From NCBI RefSeq assembly GCF_003417465.1, contig NZ_QVMV01000027.1:124001-188000 (forward strand): a stretch of 64,000 bases of DNA. Direction: 5' to 3'. The stretch is from Wenzhouxiangella sp. 15190. Its GTDB lineage: Bacteria > Pseudomonadota > Gammaproteobacteria > Xanthomonadales > Wenzhouxiangellaceae. Below are positions 56,442-63,961 of the stretch, one piece after another. Under the pieces are notes generated by a model. It searched no databases and was not told the DNA's origin. It saw only the letters and a list, made by a program, of their open reading frames with translations. The position numbers and the translations under genes were made by a program. Positions within the stretch are counted from its first letter, which is position 1, and every line of letters starts with the position of its first letter.

Positions 56442-57656
56442 GTGACCGCGTTGATCATGGCCGCAAAACGGGGACTCGCCGATCTCCAGCTCTGGAGCCG
56501 ACGGACGCTGTCCTGGCGAATCCTGATCCCGTTCGGCCTGCTGGCGCTCGGCCTGCTGTTTCCGGAGGCCGGACAGATCATGGTCGCGACCATCAGCGAG
56601 GCCTACCTGCAGGTCAGCGTATTCGTCGCGTTCACCCTGGCGCTGATCTACGGCGCCGAGCGCCTTTTCAATTTCGACACGGCCGCATTCCTGACCGGCC
56701 ACCCACGCAGCCAGGTGCCCATTGCCGCCTTCCTGGGGGCATTGCCCGGCTGCGGCGGCGCCATCGTGGTGGTAACCCAGTACGTCAACGGTCACGTCGG
56801 CTTCGGCGCGCTGATTGCTGTGCTCACCGCAACCATGGGCGACGCCGCCTTCCTGCTGCTGGCACGCGAACCGACGACCGGGTTGATCGTGTTCGGCATG
56901 GGCATGGCAGTCGGCAGCCTCAGCGGCTATCTACTCGAAGCCATTCACGGCCGCGATTTCATGCGCCAGCAATCGCTGATTTCACCCGAAGAGGCCGAGC
57001 GGCGCGCCACGGCCGGCCGCCACCGTCCGGCGTCGATCAAGGCCCTTCATCCCATCTGGGTATTGCTGATGTTGCCGGGCGTTGTATTCGCCGTCCCCAT
57101 CGCCATGCAGATCGACCCCAACACCTGGTTCGGAGCGCTGGCCGTCTACCAGCCGGTCACCTTGCTGGGCTTCGCCGGCGGGGTACTGGCCCTGATGATG
57201 TGGGCGGCACACCTGTCCTCCGACCCCGGCCACCAGTACACCGCCGCCAACCCCAACGACCTGGCCACGCCCCAACCGACGCCGACCTCGCGTGTGATCA
57301 ACGACACCAACTTCGTCACCGTCTGGGTCATCGCCGCCTTCTTGCTGTTCGAACTCGGTGTGCATTTTTCCGGCGCCGACCTCAACTCGTGGTTTGCCGT
57401 GTGGGCGCCGCTGACACCGCTGATCGCCGCGCTGGTCGGCTTCCTCCCCGGCTGCGGCCCGCAGATCATCGTTACCACGCTCTACCTCACCGGCGCCATC
57501 CCGATGTCCGCGCTGTTCGCCAATGCCATCAGCAACGACGGCGACGCGCTGTTCCCGGCCATCGCCCTGGCGCCGAAAGCCGCCATCGTGGCCACGCTGT
57601 ATACCGGCATTCCGGCACTGATCGTCGGGTACACGATGTACTTTCTGATGGACTGA
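56442..57656 (+). CDS. putative manganese/metal permease (ArsP_2-like)
   Basis: About 404 residues with ten to twelve membrane helices in two related halves. Each half carries a G-PGCG motif, AFLGALPGCGGAIVVV (about 108) and GFLPGCGPQIIVTT (about 338), an internal repeat typical of the putative manganese transporter family. The exact start is unsure: TTG 56424, GTG 56442 or ATG 56457; GGGA favours GTG. No operon partner. Confidence 0.75.
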   Translation: MTALIMAAKRGLADLQLWSRRTLSWRILIPFGLLALGLLFPEAGQIMVATISEAYLQVSVFVAFTLALIYGAERLFNFDTAAFLTGHPRSQVPIAAFLGALPGCGGAIVVVTQYVNGHVGFGALIAVLTATMGDAAFLLLAREPTTGLIVFGMGMAVGSLSGYLLEAIHGRDFMRQQSLISPEEAERRATAGRHRPASIKALHPIWVLLMLPGVVFAVPIAMQIDPNTWFGALAVYQPVTLLGFAGGVLALMMWAAHLSSDPGHQYTAANPNDLATPQPTPTSRVINDTNFVTVWVIAAFLLFELGVHFSGADLNSWFAVWAPLTPLIAALVGFLPGCGPQIIVTTLYLTGAIPMSALFANAISNDGDALFPAIALAPKAAIVATLYTGIPALIVGYTMYFLMD

Positions 57657-57675
57657 AATCCGATTGGCTGCTCGG

Positions 57676-58116
57676 TCAGGATTGCATGTCCTGCGACTGG
57701 CTGGCGTGTGGGAAGGCTTCCTGAATGCTGCCACGCACGGGGCGCGACAGAAAGGTCTTCCTTAGCAGTGTCGTGGACAGGGGTTGGCGCCGATTCCAGG
57801 GCAACAGGGACACAAATCGCGCCATGCCGCAGTATCCGACAAGCACCAGGGCCCAGGTACCGATGGTTGGCAGCCAATACAAGAGTTGCAGGGGTTCGGG
57901 GAACGCGACGAGCAGCAAGGCCAGGTACCAGGCCCTGACCTGGATGGGGAAGGCGGCGAGGTTTTTCTCCCGCAGCAGGTAATGGATCAGCTGGATGACC
58001 GTGAGCGCGATGGCAAGAGGGAATCCAGGCAGATAACCCAAAACACCTGCGGTCAGGAGGCAAGCGGTGGCGAGCCAGTACCACCAGCTGAGCTTGTTGT
58101 AGTCGATCATCAACAT
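57676..58116 (-). CDS. hypothetical small membrane protein
   Basis: 146 residues with three or four membrane helices (YWLATACLLTAGVLGYLPGFPLAIALTVIQL and WLPTIGTWALVLVGYCGMAR) and a basic tail of 45 residues. Similar conserved proteins beginning with IDYNKLSWWYW-like sequences exist in Gammaproteobacteria by my recollection; no function is known to me. Confidence 0.65.
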   Translation of the reverse strand: MLMIDYNKLSWWYWLATACLLTAGVLGYLPGFPLAIALTVIQLIHYLLREKNLAAFPIQVRAWYLALLLVAFPEPLQLLYWLPTIGTWALVLVGYCGMARFVSLLPWNRRQPLSTTLLRKTFLSRPVRGSIQEAFPHASQSQDMQS

Positions 58117-58229
58117 GGCGATCGCGGATGCCGGTTATGGAGAGATACGGAATGGTGAGGGATTTGCCGCCAATGCATTGGCGGGGAGCCGCCTCGATCA
58201 AAAGCGCTCGGCGACCCGGCAATGCCGGG

Positions 58230-58976
58230 TCAGTGTGCCAGTACCAGCATCTGGAAAGCCATCATCACCGCAAAGGCCACAGTCACGGCGGTGGCGGCCG
58301 AACCGGAATCCACCTTTTCGAGTGCGTCGGGAAACAGTTCCGAGAAGAGCATCCAGATCATCGCCCCGGCCGCCAGCCCCAGCCCAACCGGCAGGAACGG
58401 CCGGAAGGTCTCGACGAAGATATAGGCGGGAGCGGCCATCAGCGGCTGCGGCAGGCTGGTGAAGATCGCCCACAGCGCCGCTTTCCATACCGGCGTTCCA
58501 CGCGGGACCAGTACCAGGGCGATGGCCAGGCCTTCGGGCACGTTGTGGAAGGCGATCGCCAGGGTGATGTAGGTGCCCAGGCCTTCGGTGCCGGCAAAGG
58601 CCACTCCCACGCCGATGCCCTCGGCAAAGGAATGGGCCGTCATGATGCCGAGGATCAGCAGCGCTTTCGTGGCGTTCGCGCCCACCAGTTGCGCCACTTC
58701 GACATCGCCCCGGCTCGACAGCCAGCGGTCGGCGAGGACGATGGCGACGAGCCCGGCCAGCACACCGCCCAGCGTCAGTACCACATCGATCGAAACACCC
58801 TCGGCGATCAGGCTGTGGCTGGCGGCCAGCATCAATCCGGCTGCGGCGGCATTCGACCAGCCCATGGTCCGATCGGACACCTTTCTGACGAACAGGAAAG
58901 GCAGGGCACCCACGCCGGTCATCACCGCGGTAAAGAACGCCGCGGCTACAACGATCCAGAGGGCGGTCTCGGTCAT
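58230..58976 (-). CDS. ZIP-family metal transporter
   Basis: 248 residues, eight membrane helices. The two metal-binding helices are clear: MTAHSFAEGIGVGVAF (helix IV) and AFHNVPEGLAIALVL (helix V), with His/Glu ligands intact. Probably Zn or Fe import. The start overlaps the GNAT stop by four bases, so the two are co-transcribed. Confidence 0.9.
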   Translation of the reverse strand: MTETALWIVVAAAFFTAVMTGVGALPFLFVRKVSDRTMGWSNAAAAGLMLAASHSLIAEGVSIDVVLTLGGVLAGLVAIVLADRWLSSRGDVEVAQLVGANATKALLILGIMTAHSFAEGIGVGVAFAGTEGLGTYITLAIAFHNVPEGLAIALVLVPRGTPVWKAALWAIFTSLPQPLMAAPAYIFVETFRPFLPVGLGLAAGAMIWMLFSELFPDALEKVDSGSAATAVTVAFAVMMAFQMLVLAH

Positions 58977-59527
58977 CGATCAGTACCAGCGTTGTGCACT
59001 GCGAACCGAACGGGTTTGAACACGAAGTCCTCGGGGCCTGGAATCTGCATGGGATAGTAAGCCACGCCGTGCTTTTCCTGCTGCCCCGCCGTTGCCCCGA
59101 AACCCATCTTGCGATAGGCCTCGGTCGCATACCGCGATGCATTGACGGTAAGCGGCGCCGGCGCCGGAGATTCTCGCCACGGATTCGTCGCCTCGAACAG
59201 TAGCTGGCGGGCCAGGCCTCTTCGCTGAAAGGGTGTGTCCACAAACAGATAGTAAACGTGCGTCGGTGTGCTCATTGCGACGACGCCGGCCAGCGCTCGA
59301 TCGGTTTCCGCGACATGGAACTCGAAACCCGACTCGAAGCGTTCGAGCATTCTCTCGGGCGCCAGTTCGGCCAGAAAGAATCGCCCGCCGGCCTCCGATA
59401 GATCCGGCAGAACGTATCGTCGGGTCAGTTCGGTCAGAAGTTGACTGATGGCTCCGGCATCGCCAACAACGGCCCGTCTGATGTGCGGCGCCGTTCCAGT
59501 CGATCGGCGCTCGTCACTGGACGTCAT
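58973..59527 (-). CDS. GNAT-family N-acetyltransferase
   Basis: 184 residues. The acetyl-CoA motif VDTPFQRRGLARQLL (R/QxxGxG/A type) is at about 93-107, and the N-terminus is TGTAPHIRRAVVGDAGAISQL, the normal GNAT start. Substrate unknown. Linked to the ZIP gene. Confidence 0.87.
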   Translation of the reverse strand: MTSSDERRSTGTAPHIRRAVVGDAGAISQLLTELTRRYVLPDLSEAGGRFFLAELAPERMLERFESGFEFHVAETDRALAGVVAMSTPTHVYYLFVDTPFQRRGLARQLLFEATNPWRESPAPAPLTVNASRYATEAYRKMGFGATAGQQEKHGVAYYPMQIPGPEDFVFKPVRFAVHNAGTDR

Positions 59528-59547
59528 ATTAGCCTGTCACCGCTGGG

Positions 59548-59910
59548 TCAGACCCAGACATCGTTTTCGGCCTCAAGCTCGCTGTCGGCGTCACCGGTGT
59601 TGACCACACCCCGTGGCTCCACGAGCAGCACGTGGCACTCTTCGTCGGCGAAAGGCCGATGCGCCACGCCCCTGGGAACCACGTACATCTCGCCCTCGTC
59701 CAGTTCGACCGTGCCGTCATGCAGTTCGATACCCATGGAGCCAGCCAGCACCAGAAAGACCTCGTCGGTGTCGTCGTGGCGGTGCCAGACGAATTTTCCC
59801 TCGAACTTGGCCAGCTTGAACTGGTAGTCGTCCATTTCGGCAACGACCCGTGGCGACCAGTGCTCGGAGAATCGCTCGAGTTTTTCCTTGAGATTGATGA
59901 CCCCGGACAT
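59548..59910 (-). CDS. cupin-domain protein
   Basis: 120 residues, one RmlC-like cupin. Motif 1 FVWHRHDDTDEVFLVLAG contains the metal His/His/Glu ligands and motif 2 is MYVVPRGVAHRPFADEE. Small stand-alone cupins bind metal and may act as isomerases, dioxygenases or sensors. ATG 59910 begins the family N-terminus; a longer open frame upstream has no support. Confidence 0.88.
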   Translation of the reverse strand: MSGVINLKEKLERFSEHWSPRVVAEMDDYQFKLAKFEGKFVWHRHDDTDEVFLVLAGSMGIELHDGTVELDEGEMYVVPRGVAHRPFADEECHVLLVEPRGVVNTGDADSELEAENDVWV

Positions 59911-59939
59911 GTGGACGGCCGCTCCATTAACTGATGAGG

Positions 59940-60163
59940 CTAATCTTGCGACGATTGACCCTTCCGCGCAAGGAGATACCCGGCAGAGCCCACCAGGATC
60001 AGAAGCAGCGGAATCGCGCCGGGCTCGCTGTCGGCAATGATCTTCATGATCATCAACATGACGCCCAGGACAACCAGGCCCAACGCAAGATAGCGGCGGA
60101 CCAGCCAATCGCGCGCCAGGGAAGTCCGGTGTCTGGCGGGGTGTCTTCGGGATGCCCGGCCAT
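59940..60163 (-). pseudogene. frameshifted small two-helix membrane protein
   Basis: Starting at ATG 60163, MAGHPEDTPPDTGLPWR is in one frame; RDWLVRRYLALGLVVLGV and the second helix (IPLLLILVGSAGYLLA) continue in another. Removing one GC pair from the CGCGCG tract restores one frame of 74 codons. Either a real 2-base insertion or an assembly error. Not recognised as a known family. Confidence 0.5.
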
Positions 60164-60430
60164 GGTGCGTACTCCGCTTTGGGGAGCGAGTACATTAACC
60201 GGGTTTCAGGGCGGGGAGATGGCCGAAAAATGGCGGCCATCTGGCAACGTCGGTCATCCGTGTCGGCAAGCTCGGTCGCTCTGATGGAATTGGGCTTGAT
60301 CAAGTGCAACCGTAATCTCTCTTCCCCCAGTTGCTCGATCCTGTTGGCGCCGCCTGAGGCACTGAAGCCCTGGATCTAATCGGCACCTCCATAGGTGGTG
60401 GAAAGTAATTCCGGCGGATCTTTTCAAAGC
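60164..60430. other. no gene seen; one hairpin
   Basis: 267 bases with no convincing ORF on either strand. It holds a perfect hairpin GATGGCCG-8 bases-CGGCCATC at 60218-60241 and a small one at about 60387. Transitional sequence between the chromosome-like region and the cassette array. Confidence 0.5.
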
Positions 60431-60712
60431 TCATAGAGCGAGATTCGAACCCTTTTCCATGTAGGTATCCCTTTTGCCAATCCGGGCACGATGGAAGTTC
60501 TCGTCGACTGGCGTAACCTCCACACCCAACCGTACGCCGTTGGAGAATGCCAATGCATCCAGTTCGCCGGGCCCCGGATTCCAGGATTCTGAAAAGTCTC
60601 CGGTGCCGGGAGCGATAACCTATTGACGGGGGGAGTCCGAGTCAGCGCAGGGTTGCAGTTCATCGACCGACACCGCAAGGGCGAGCAACATCAAAACAGT
60701 TTCCACGAGCAT
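60431..60712 (-). pseudogene. small exported-protein ORF with in-frame TAG
   Basis: MLVETVLMLLALAVS looks like a signal peptide at ATG 60712, followed by VDELQPCADSDSPRQ and then TAG (60620-60622). The same frame continues for another 62 sense codons with coding-like composition (VIAPGTGDFSESWNPGPGEL, RIGKRDTYMEKGSNLAL) to TGA. Either a nonsense-mutated gene or two unrelated pieces. No family recognised. Confidence 0.4.
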
Positions 60713-60766
60713 GCTGTTCTCTTTGCTGCACAGAGAAGTGTTCTGCCTGGTAAGGATGCACATGTT

Positions 60767-60901
60767 CTACGGTGACAAACCCCCAGGCTCCATGTGCATC
60801 TCGAACTTCAGTTTTTCACATTGAGCCTCTGTGCCAGTTTGATGAAAGAATATCTTCTCGCCGGTAACTGGGTTTTCGATTATTTCATCGGCGCTTTCCA
60901 T
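60767..60901 (-). pseudogene. cupin gene fragment, frameshifted
   Basis: ATG 60901 with GGAGGAG upstream opens ENPVTGEKIFFHQTGTE, KLKFEMHMEPGG, the start of a cupin of about 150 residues, then stops after 44 codons. In another frame just after the GGGGG run the text continues VEHVHPYQAEHFSVQ, the expected metal-site motif. One missing G explains it; homology then ends near 60715. Looks like a decayed cassette gene. Confidence 0.6.
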
Positions 60902-60972
60902 GCTTTCTCCTCCAGTTGATCCTCAAAAAAGCACTGCTGGTTCATGCCCGTGACCTGTTCTCGGGGGAAATT

Positions 60973-61047
60973 GCATAATACTCAGCGTCAGCGGCTCAAC
61001 CAAGAGCGTAGCGAGTGATTTGGTCCGACTGCATGCGATTGTTAGGC
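60973..61047 (-). other. attC-like site 1 (75 bp)
   Basis: Minus strand: R'' GCCTAAC followed by AATCGCATGCAGTC, an ACCAA/TTGGT stem around 61000-61025, and a degenerate R' ATTATGC in place of GTTATGC. Marks the end of the MipA/OmpV cassette. Confidence 0.6.
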
Positions 61048-61182
61048 CATATTATTCAATTTATACCAGTAGACCGCAATCTGTTCAGAATGGACTTTCA
61101 TATTTTAAGATTAGAGGTCGAAAATCAGTTAGAACCAAATCTTCAAACGTGAAGTGACCGTATCTGATCTATCCACAGAAGG

Positions 61183-61220
61183 TTCACGCAGAATTCACAT
61201 ACTCGGAGAGATCTTATATA
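61183..61220 (+). promoter_or_regulatory. promoter with tandem TTCAC repeats before mipA-like gene
   Basis: TTCAC at 61183 and 61194, an 11-base period typical of OmpR-type response-regulator sites, followed by TTATATA (61214-61220) as a -10 candidate. It explains how an inverted cassette gene is expressed. Confidence 0.45.
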
Positions 61221-61246
61221 CCAACATAACTTGGTACGTAATTTAA

Positions 61247-62074
61247 ATGAAAACGTTTACAGGTTTGCTGTTGGCAGTGTTCATATTTGCGCTCCTCTTT
61301 CAAACAGCATTAGCACAGGACGGAAAAACAGCTTTGGTGCCCTTACCCTCGGTCGACGACTTTACGAGGGGTGATGATGGCTGGGGTTTCGGGCTGGGCC
61401 TGGGTGTTGAATACGAATCTGCCTACGAAGGATCGGATGAATTCGGCTTCGAAGTCCAGCCTGCTGGTGCAGCACAATGGCGCAGGGGTGATGACGTTTT
61501 CTACTGGGCCGGTGAGGCGCTTGGGTGGCGTGGCCTTCGTGCTGATACGTGGCTTTTCGACGCCGCCCTGGCCTTCGATGAAGGTCGTGAAGAAAGTGAT
61601 TCCGATGACGGTCGATTGGATGGACTCGGCGATTCAGATGAGGGTCTTGAACTTGTGCTGCAAGCCCGTCGCGCTTTCGATGCCAATTGGCGTTATTGGC
61701 TGGATGGTCGAGTCGTAACCGGCGAGAACGGAAACCTTGGTCTTTTCGGGGCCGGGCGCCGCTTCGGCAACCAGAATGACGGAACCGGTTCTGAACTTGC
61801 TATCGTTGCAGTTTTTCACGATAGCGAGCGTGCCAATAGAGATTTCGGAGTCACCGCATTGCAGTCAGCTGCATCGGGACTGAATGAGACCGACCTGAGC
61901 GGCGGATTCCGCTCGATTGGGGTCAATTACAATTATCGTAATTACATCAACGAGAATTGGCAGATTTTCGGCGAGGCGCTCTATGAGCGTTATAGTAGCG
62001 ACATTGAGGATAGCCCAATCGCACGCAACAACTATGAAGCCGAAGTAGGCGTCGGATTCATTTACGTATTCTAG
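61247..62074 (+). CDS. MipA/OmpV-family outer membrane protein
   Basis: 275 residues with a signal peptide (about 1-23, ending ALAQ). GWGFGLGLGVEYESAYEGSD at the N-terminus of the mature protein and EVGVGFIYVF at the end, with alternating beta strands, fit the MipA/OmpV outer-membrane barrel. Its strand is opposite to the cassette orientation, and it brings its own AT-rich promoter region (61050-61246). Codon use is less GC-rich than the core genes, consistent with acquisition. Confidence 0.85.
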   Translation: MKTFTGLLLAVFIFALLFQTALAQDGKTALVPLPSVDDFTRGDDGWGFGLGLGVEYESAYEGSDEFGFEVQPAGAAQWRRGDDVFYWAGEALGWRGLRADTWLFDAALAFDEGREESDSDDGRLDGLGDSDEGLELVLQARRAFDANWRYWLDGRVVTGENGNLGLFGAGRRFGNQNDGTGSELAIVAVFHDSERANRDFGVTALQSAASGLNETDLSGGFRSIGVNYNYRNYINENWQIFGEALYERYSSDIEDSPIARNNYEAEVGVGFIYVF

Positions 62075-62077
62075 GCC

Positions 62078-62163
62078 GCCTAACGATTTAGCTAAGCGGC
62101 ACGCGTAAGCGCATCCGGTAGAGTCCCGATAGGGACGGAACGTACTTTGGCGACTTGTTATAA
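62078..62163 (-). other. attC-like site 2 (86 bp)
   Basis: Minus strand: R'' TTATAAC, AAGTCGCC, a perfect GTCCC-TATC-GGGAC hairpin inside, CTTAGCTAAATC, R' GTTAGGC. Same length and the same inner blocks (ACGTTCCG, CTTAGCTAA) as the site at 63876-63961. Confidence 0.75.
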
Positions 62164-62179
62164 AAGAGCCTGAAAGGGG

Positions 62180-62482
62180 CTAAGGTAGCCGGCACAAATC
62201 ACGCTTCTCTAGACGTTCAACCAGTCTCACAGCATCCTTAAGCTTTTGAGTTACGCGTTCTCGTTGGTTGGCATCTACCACTAGATCAGGTCTGATATGG
62301 GGCACTTCGCTTCGCAAGAAAGTACAGTTCATTCGAATTAGTTCCTCATACGACTGGCTTTCTGCGGCCTTGATATTTCCCGTATAGATGTATGCTGAGG
62401 ATTGAGCCTGGGCACGGTGCAGATAGCGCCGGGCTTCATCGATGAACTTCGAGGGATTTGCTCCGGATTGCTCTGGAGTCAC
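62180..62482 (-). CDS. hypothetical cassette-encoded protein
   Basis: About 100 residues, mostly helical and charged: GANPSKFIDEARRYLHRAQAQ, AAESQSYEELIRM, RPDLVVDANQRERVTQKLKD. No membrane segment. Family not recognised. The frame is open up to 62512, but that stretch is attC sequence, so the start is likely the GTG at 62482 or later. The stop is 17 bases before the next attC, as expected for a cassette. Confidence 0.6.
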   Translation of the reverse strand: MTPEQSGANPSKFIDEARRYLHRAQAQSSAYIYTGNIKAAESQSYEELIRMNCTFLRSEVPHIRPDLVVDANQRERVTQKLKDAVRLVERLEKRDLCRLP

Positions 62483-62488
62483 ACTGAA

Positions 62489-62560
62489 AGCTAACACCGA
62501 GCTCACAGGCAAAAATTGAGCGCAGCGAAATCTCTTGTCCTGTGCAGCGCCTGGTTATAC
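62489..62560 (-). other. attC-like site 3 (72 bp)
   Basis: Minus strand: R'' GTATAAC, CAGGCGCTG, stem CACAGGACAAG/TTTTTGCCTGTG, GAGCTCGGT, R' GTTAGCT. A textbook attC outline. Confidence 0.8.
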
Positions 62561-62999
62561 GGCACTTCTTACCTGCTCAAGCACGCGTGTGAGCCGATCA
62601 AGATTTTGCTCATTTGCCGGGCCTGCCCTTTCTTTGACTACCTGCGCAGTTTGAGCATCGTCGAACACCTGAGTCCAGGTTACGTGCGTTCCACGACCTT
62701 TAGCAGTGAGTTCAACTGTGAGTCGAAAATTTGGCGGGCAGTCATGTTGAATGACTATTTTCGAATTGGGTTCAAGTGCTTCGAACCTGCTCTCGTTCTG
62801 GTAGTCGGTTCCGTCTGGGGCGTGCATAACGAACTTCCAGCGCCCCCCCTTCCGTGAACTCATGAATTTCGAAGGTATTTGAAAAACCCTCAGGCCCCCA
62901 CCATGCGGCCAACAATTCAGGCGAAGCAAATGCCCCGTAAATTTCTTCTGGGGAAAAAGGCAGAGTTCTGGAAGTACGCAGCGTCCTGTCGTCAGTCAT
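62555..62999 (-). pseudogene. AHSA1/SRPBCC-domain gene with frameshift
   Basis: ATG 62999 opens TLPFSPEEIYGAFASPELLAAWWGPEGF, the AHSA1 (START-like) N-terminus. After EGG at the C7 run (62843-62849) the homology moves to the second frame, RWKFVMHAPDGTDY, then FRLTVELTAKGRGTHVTWTQVF to the stop at 62555. One extra base in the homopolymer is enough. Intact, it would be about 147 residues. The gene starts 34 bases after attC site 4 and ends inside site 3. Confidence 0.75.
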
Positions 63000-63032
63000 T
63001 CATGGAACTCCGAGTTGCGTGGGATTCGCGCC

Positions 63033-63083
63033 GTATAACGCCGGGAATCAGCCGGGCGGTTGTATGCGTCGGCTGAGTTAGCC
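63033..63083 (-). other. attC-like site 4 (51 bp)
   Basis: Minus strand: GGCTAAC, stem TCAGCCG/CGGCTGA, then CCCGGC and R' GTTATAC. Shorter than usual attC sites (about 57 bp minimum) but bounded by proper core sites. Confidence 0.65.
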
Positions 63084-63125
63084 TGGTTAGCTCTCGAGAT
63101 TGACTTAGTGTCTACTTTAATAAAT

Positions 63126-63791
63126 CTATCGGTGTCGACCGAAGAACTGTGGATTAGTCTTGATGAATGAGTCAATCCAACGTTCGAGAAAGGATTCGTT
63201 GTTAGCCGTTTTGATATAGCCATACCCAAGCACTGCTATTATCAAGGCTCCCGCAGCATCGACAATAAGATCCCACATTGTGTCAGTCAAACCAGAAGGA
63301 TCACCTAGCATCTCCTTTTGCATATTCATACCGAAGTAGCTATCCATACTGAACTCGAAAATCTCCCAGAAGACGCCTATGCCTACTGCGAACAAGAAGG
63401 CAAAAAAGGCAATGAAGCCGGGTTGCATACTCACGTCAATATCTTCTGTTTCGTTTAGTATGTATACCAATAGAAATCCAATAATCCCAAGCAAAAACCC
63501 AGACCCAGTATGAAGAACCAGATCCCACCACCAGAAACGGACGTAGTACCCATGAACTTCACCAAGAAATACCGACGCAAAAACGAAGGTAATTGCGAGA
63601 AGCACAAACTCAGGAGGGATAAAAACGCTAAATCGCCTTGACAGAAATAGTGGGACGAGTGTTACTAAAATGATTCCACTCGTGATCACAGCGGCAAGCC
63701 ACTGCTGTTCCCAGACAGCAGCCACAACCCCAACAGCTAGTATTAACTGGAGCACTAAGGTCAATCGGCGATGTATCAATTGTTGCCTCAT
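63126..63791 (-). CDS. DUF2238 (YjdF-like) inner membrane protein
   Basis: 221 residues with five or six membrane helices. WWWDLVLHTGSGFLLGIIGFLLVY, GVFWEIFEFSMDSYFGMNMQ and LTDTMWDLIVDAAGAL are the conserved blocks of the DUF2238/YjdF family. Function unknown. It lies between attC sites 5 and 4 in canonical orientation and has low GC, so it is a cassette gene. Confidence 0.85.
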   Translation of the reverse strand: MRQQLIHRRLTLVLQLILAVGVVAAVWEQQWLAAVITSGIILVTLVPLFLSRRFSVFIPPEFVLLAITFVFASVFLGEVHGYYVRFWWWDLVLHTGSGFLLGIIGFLLVYILNETEDIDVSMQPGFIAFFAFLFAVGIGVFWEIFEFSMDSYFGMNMQKEMLGDPSGLTDTMWDLIVDAAGALIIAVLGYGYIKTANNESFLERWIDSFIKTNPQFFGRHR

Positions 63792-63875
63792 TCAGATGCC
63801 ACTCTAGTGATGGTTAGCTTAAATAAATCGAAAGGATTATCGCCGCTTCCACACCACTATCAAGGCAGAGTAGCG

Positions 63876-63961
63876 AGCTAACGATTAGCTAAGCGGCGCG
63901 CCTCTGGCGCGTCCGGTGGAGGCCCGACAGGGCCGGAACGTACTTGAGCGACTTGTTATGC
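63876..63961 (-). other. attC-like site 5 (86 bp)
   Basis: Minus strand: R'' GCATAAC, AAGTCGCTCAAG, hairpins GGCCC-TGTC-GGGCC and CGCGCC-AGA-GGCGCG, CGCTTAGCTAATC, R' GTTAGCT. L'' and L' match classical attC sites well. It closes a cassette whose gene lies beyond the window edge. Confidence 0.85.

Noticed and set aside
60152-60379. 75-codon plus-strand ORF
   Set aside because: No Shine-Dalgarno, no recognisable domain, and overlaps the start of a coding-like minus-strand gene.
62078-62163. Reading the attC sites as plus-strand oriented
   Set aside because: Core and inner blocks match known attC order only on the minus strand (AACAAGTCGCTCAAG near R'', GCTTAGCTAATCGTTAG near R'), and most ORFs agree with that strand.
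62180-62512. Start of the cassette ORF at 62512
   Set aside because: The first ten codons are attC sequence read as protein; a start at or after 62482 is more plausible.
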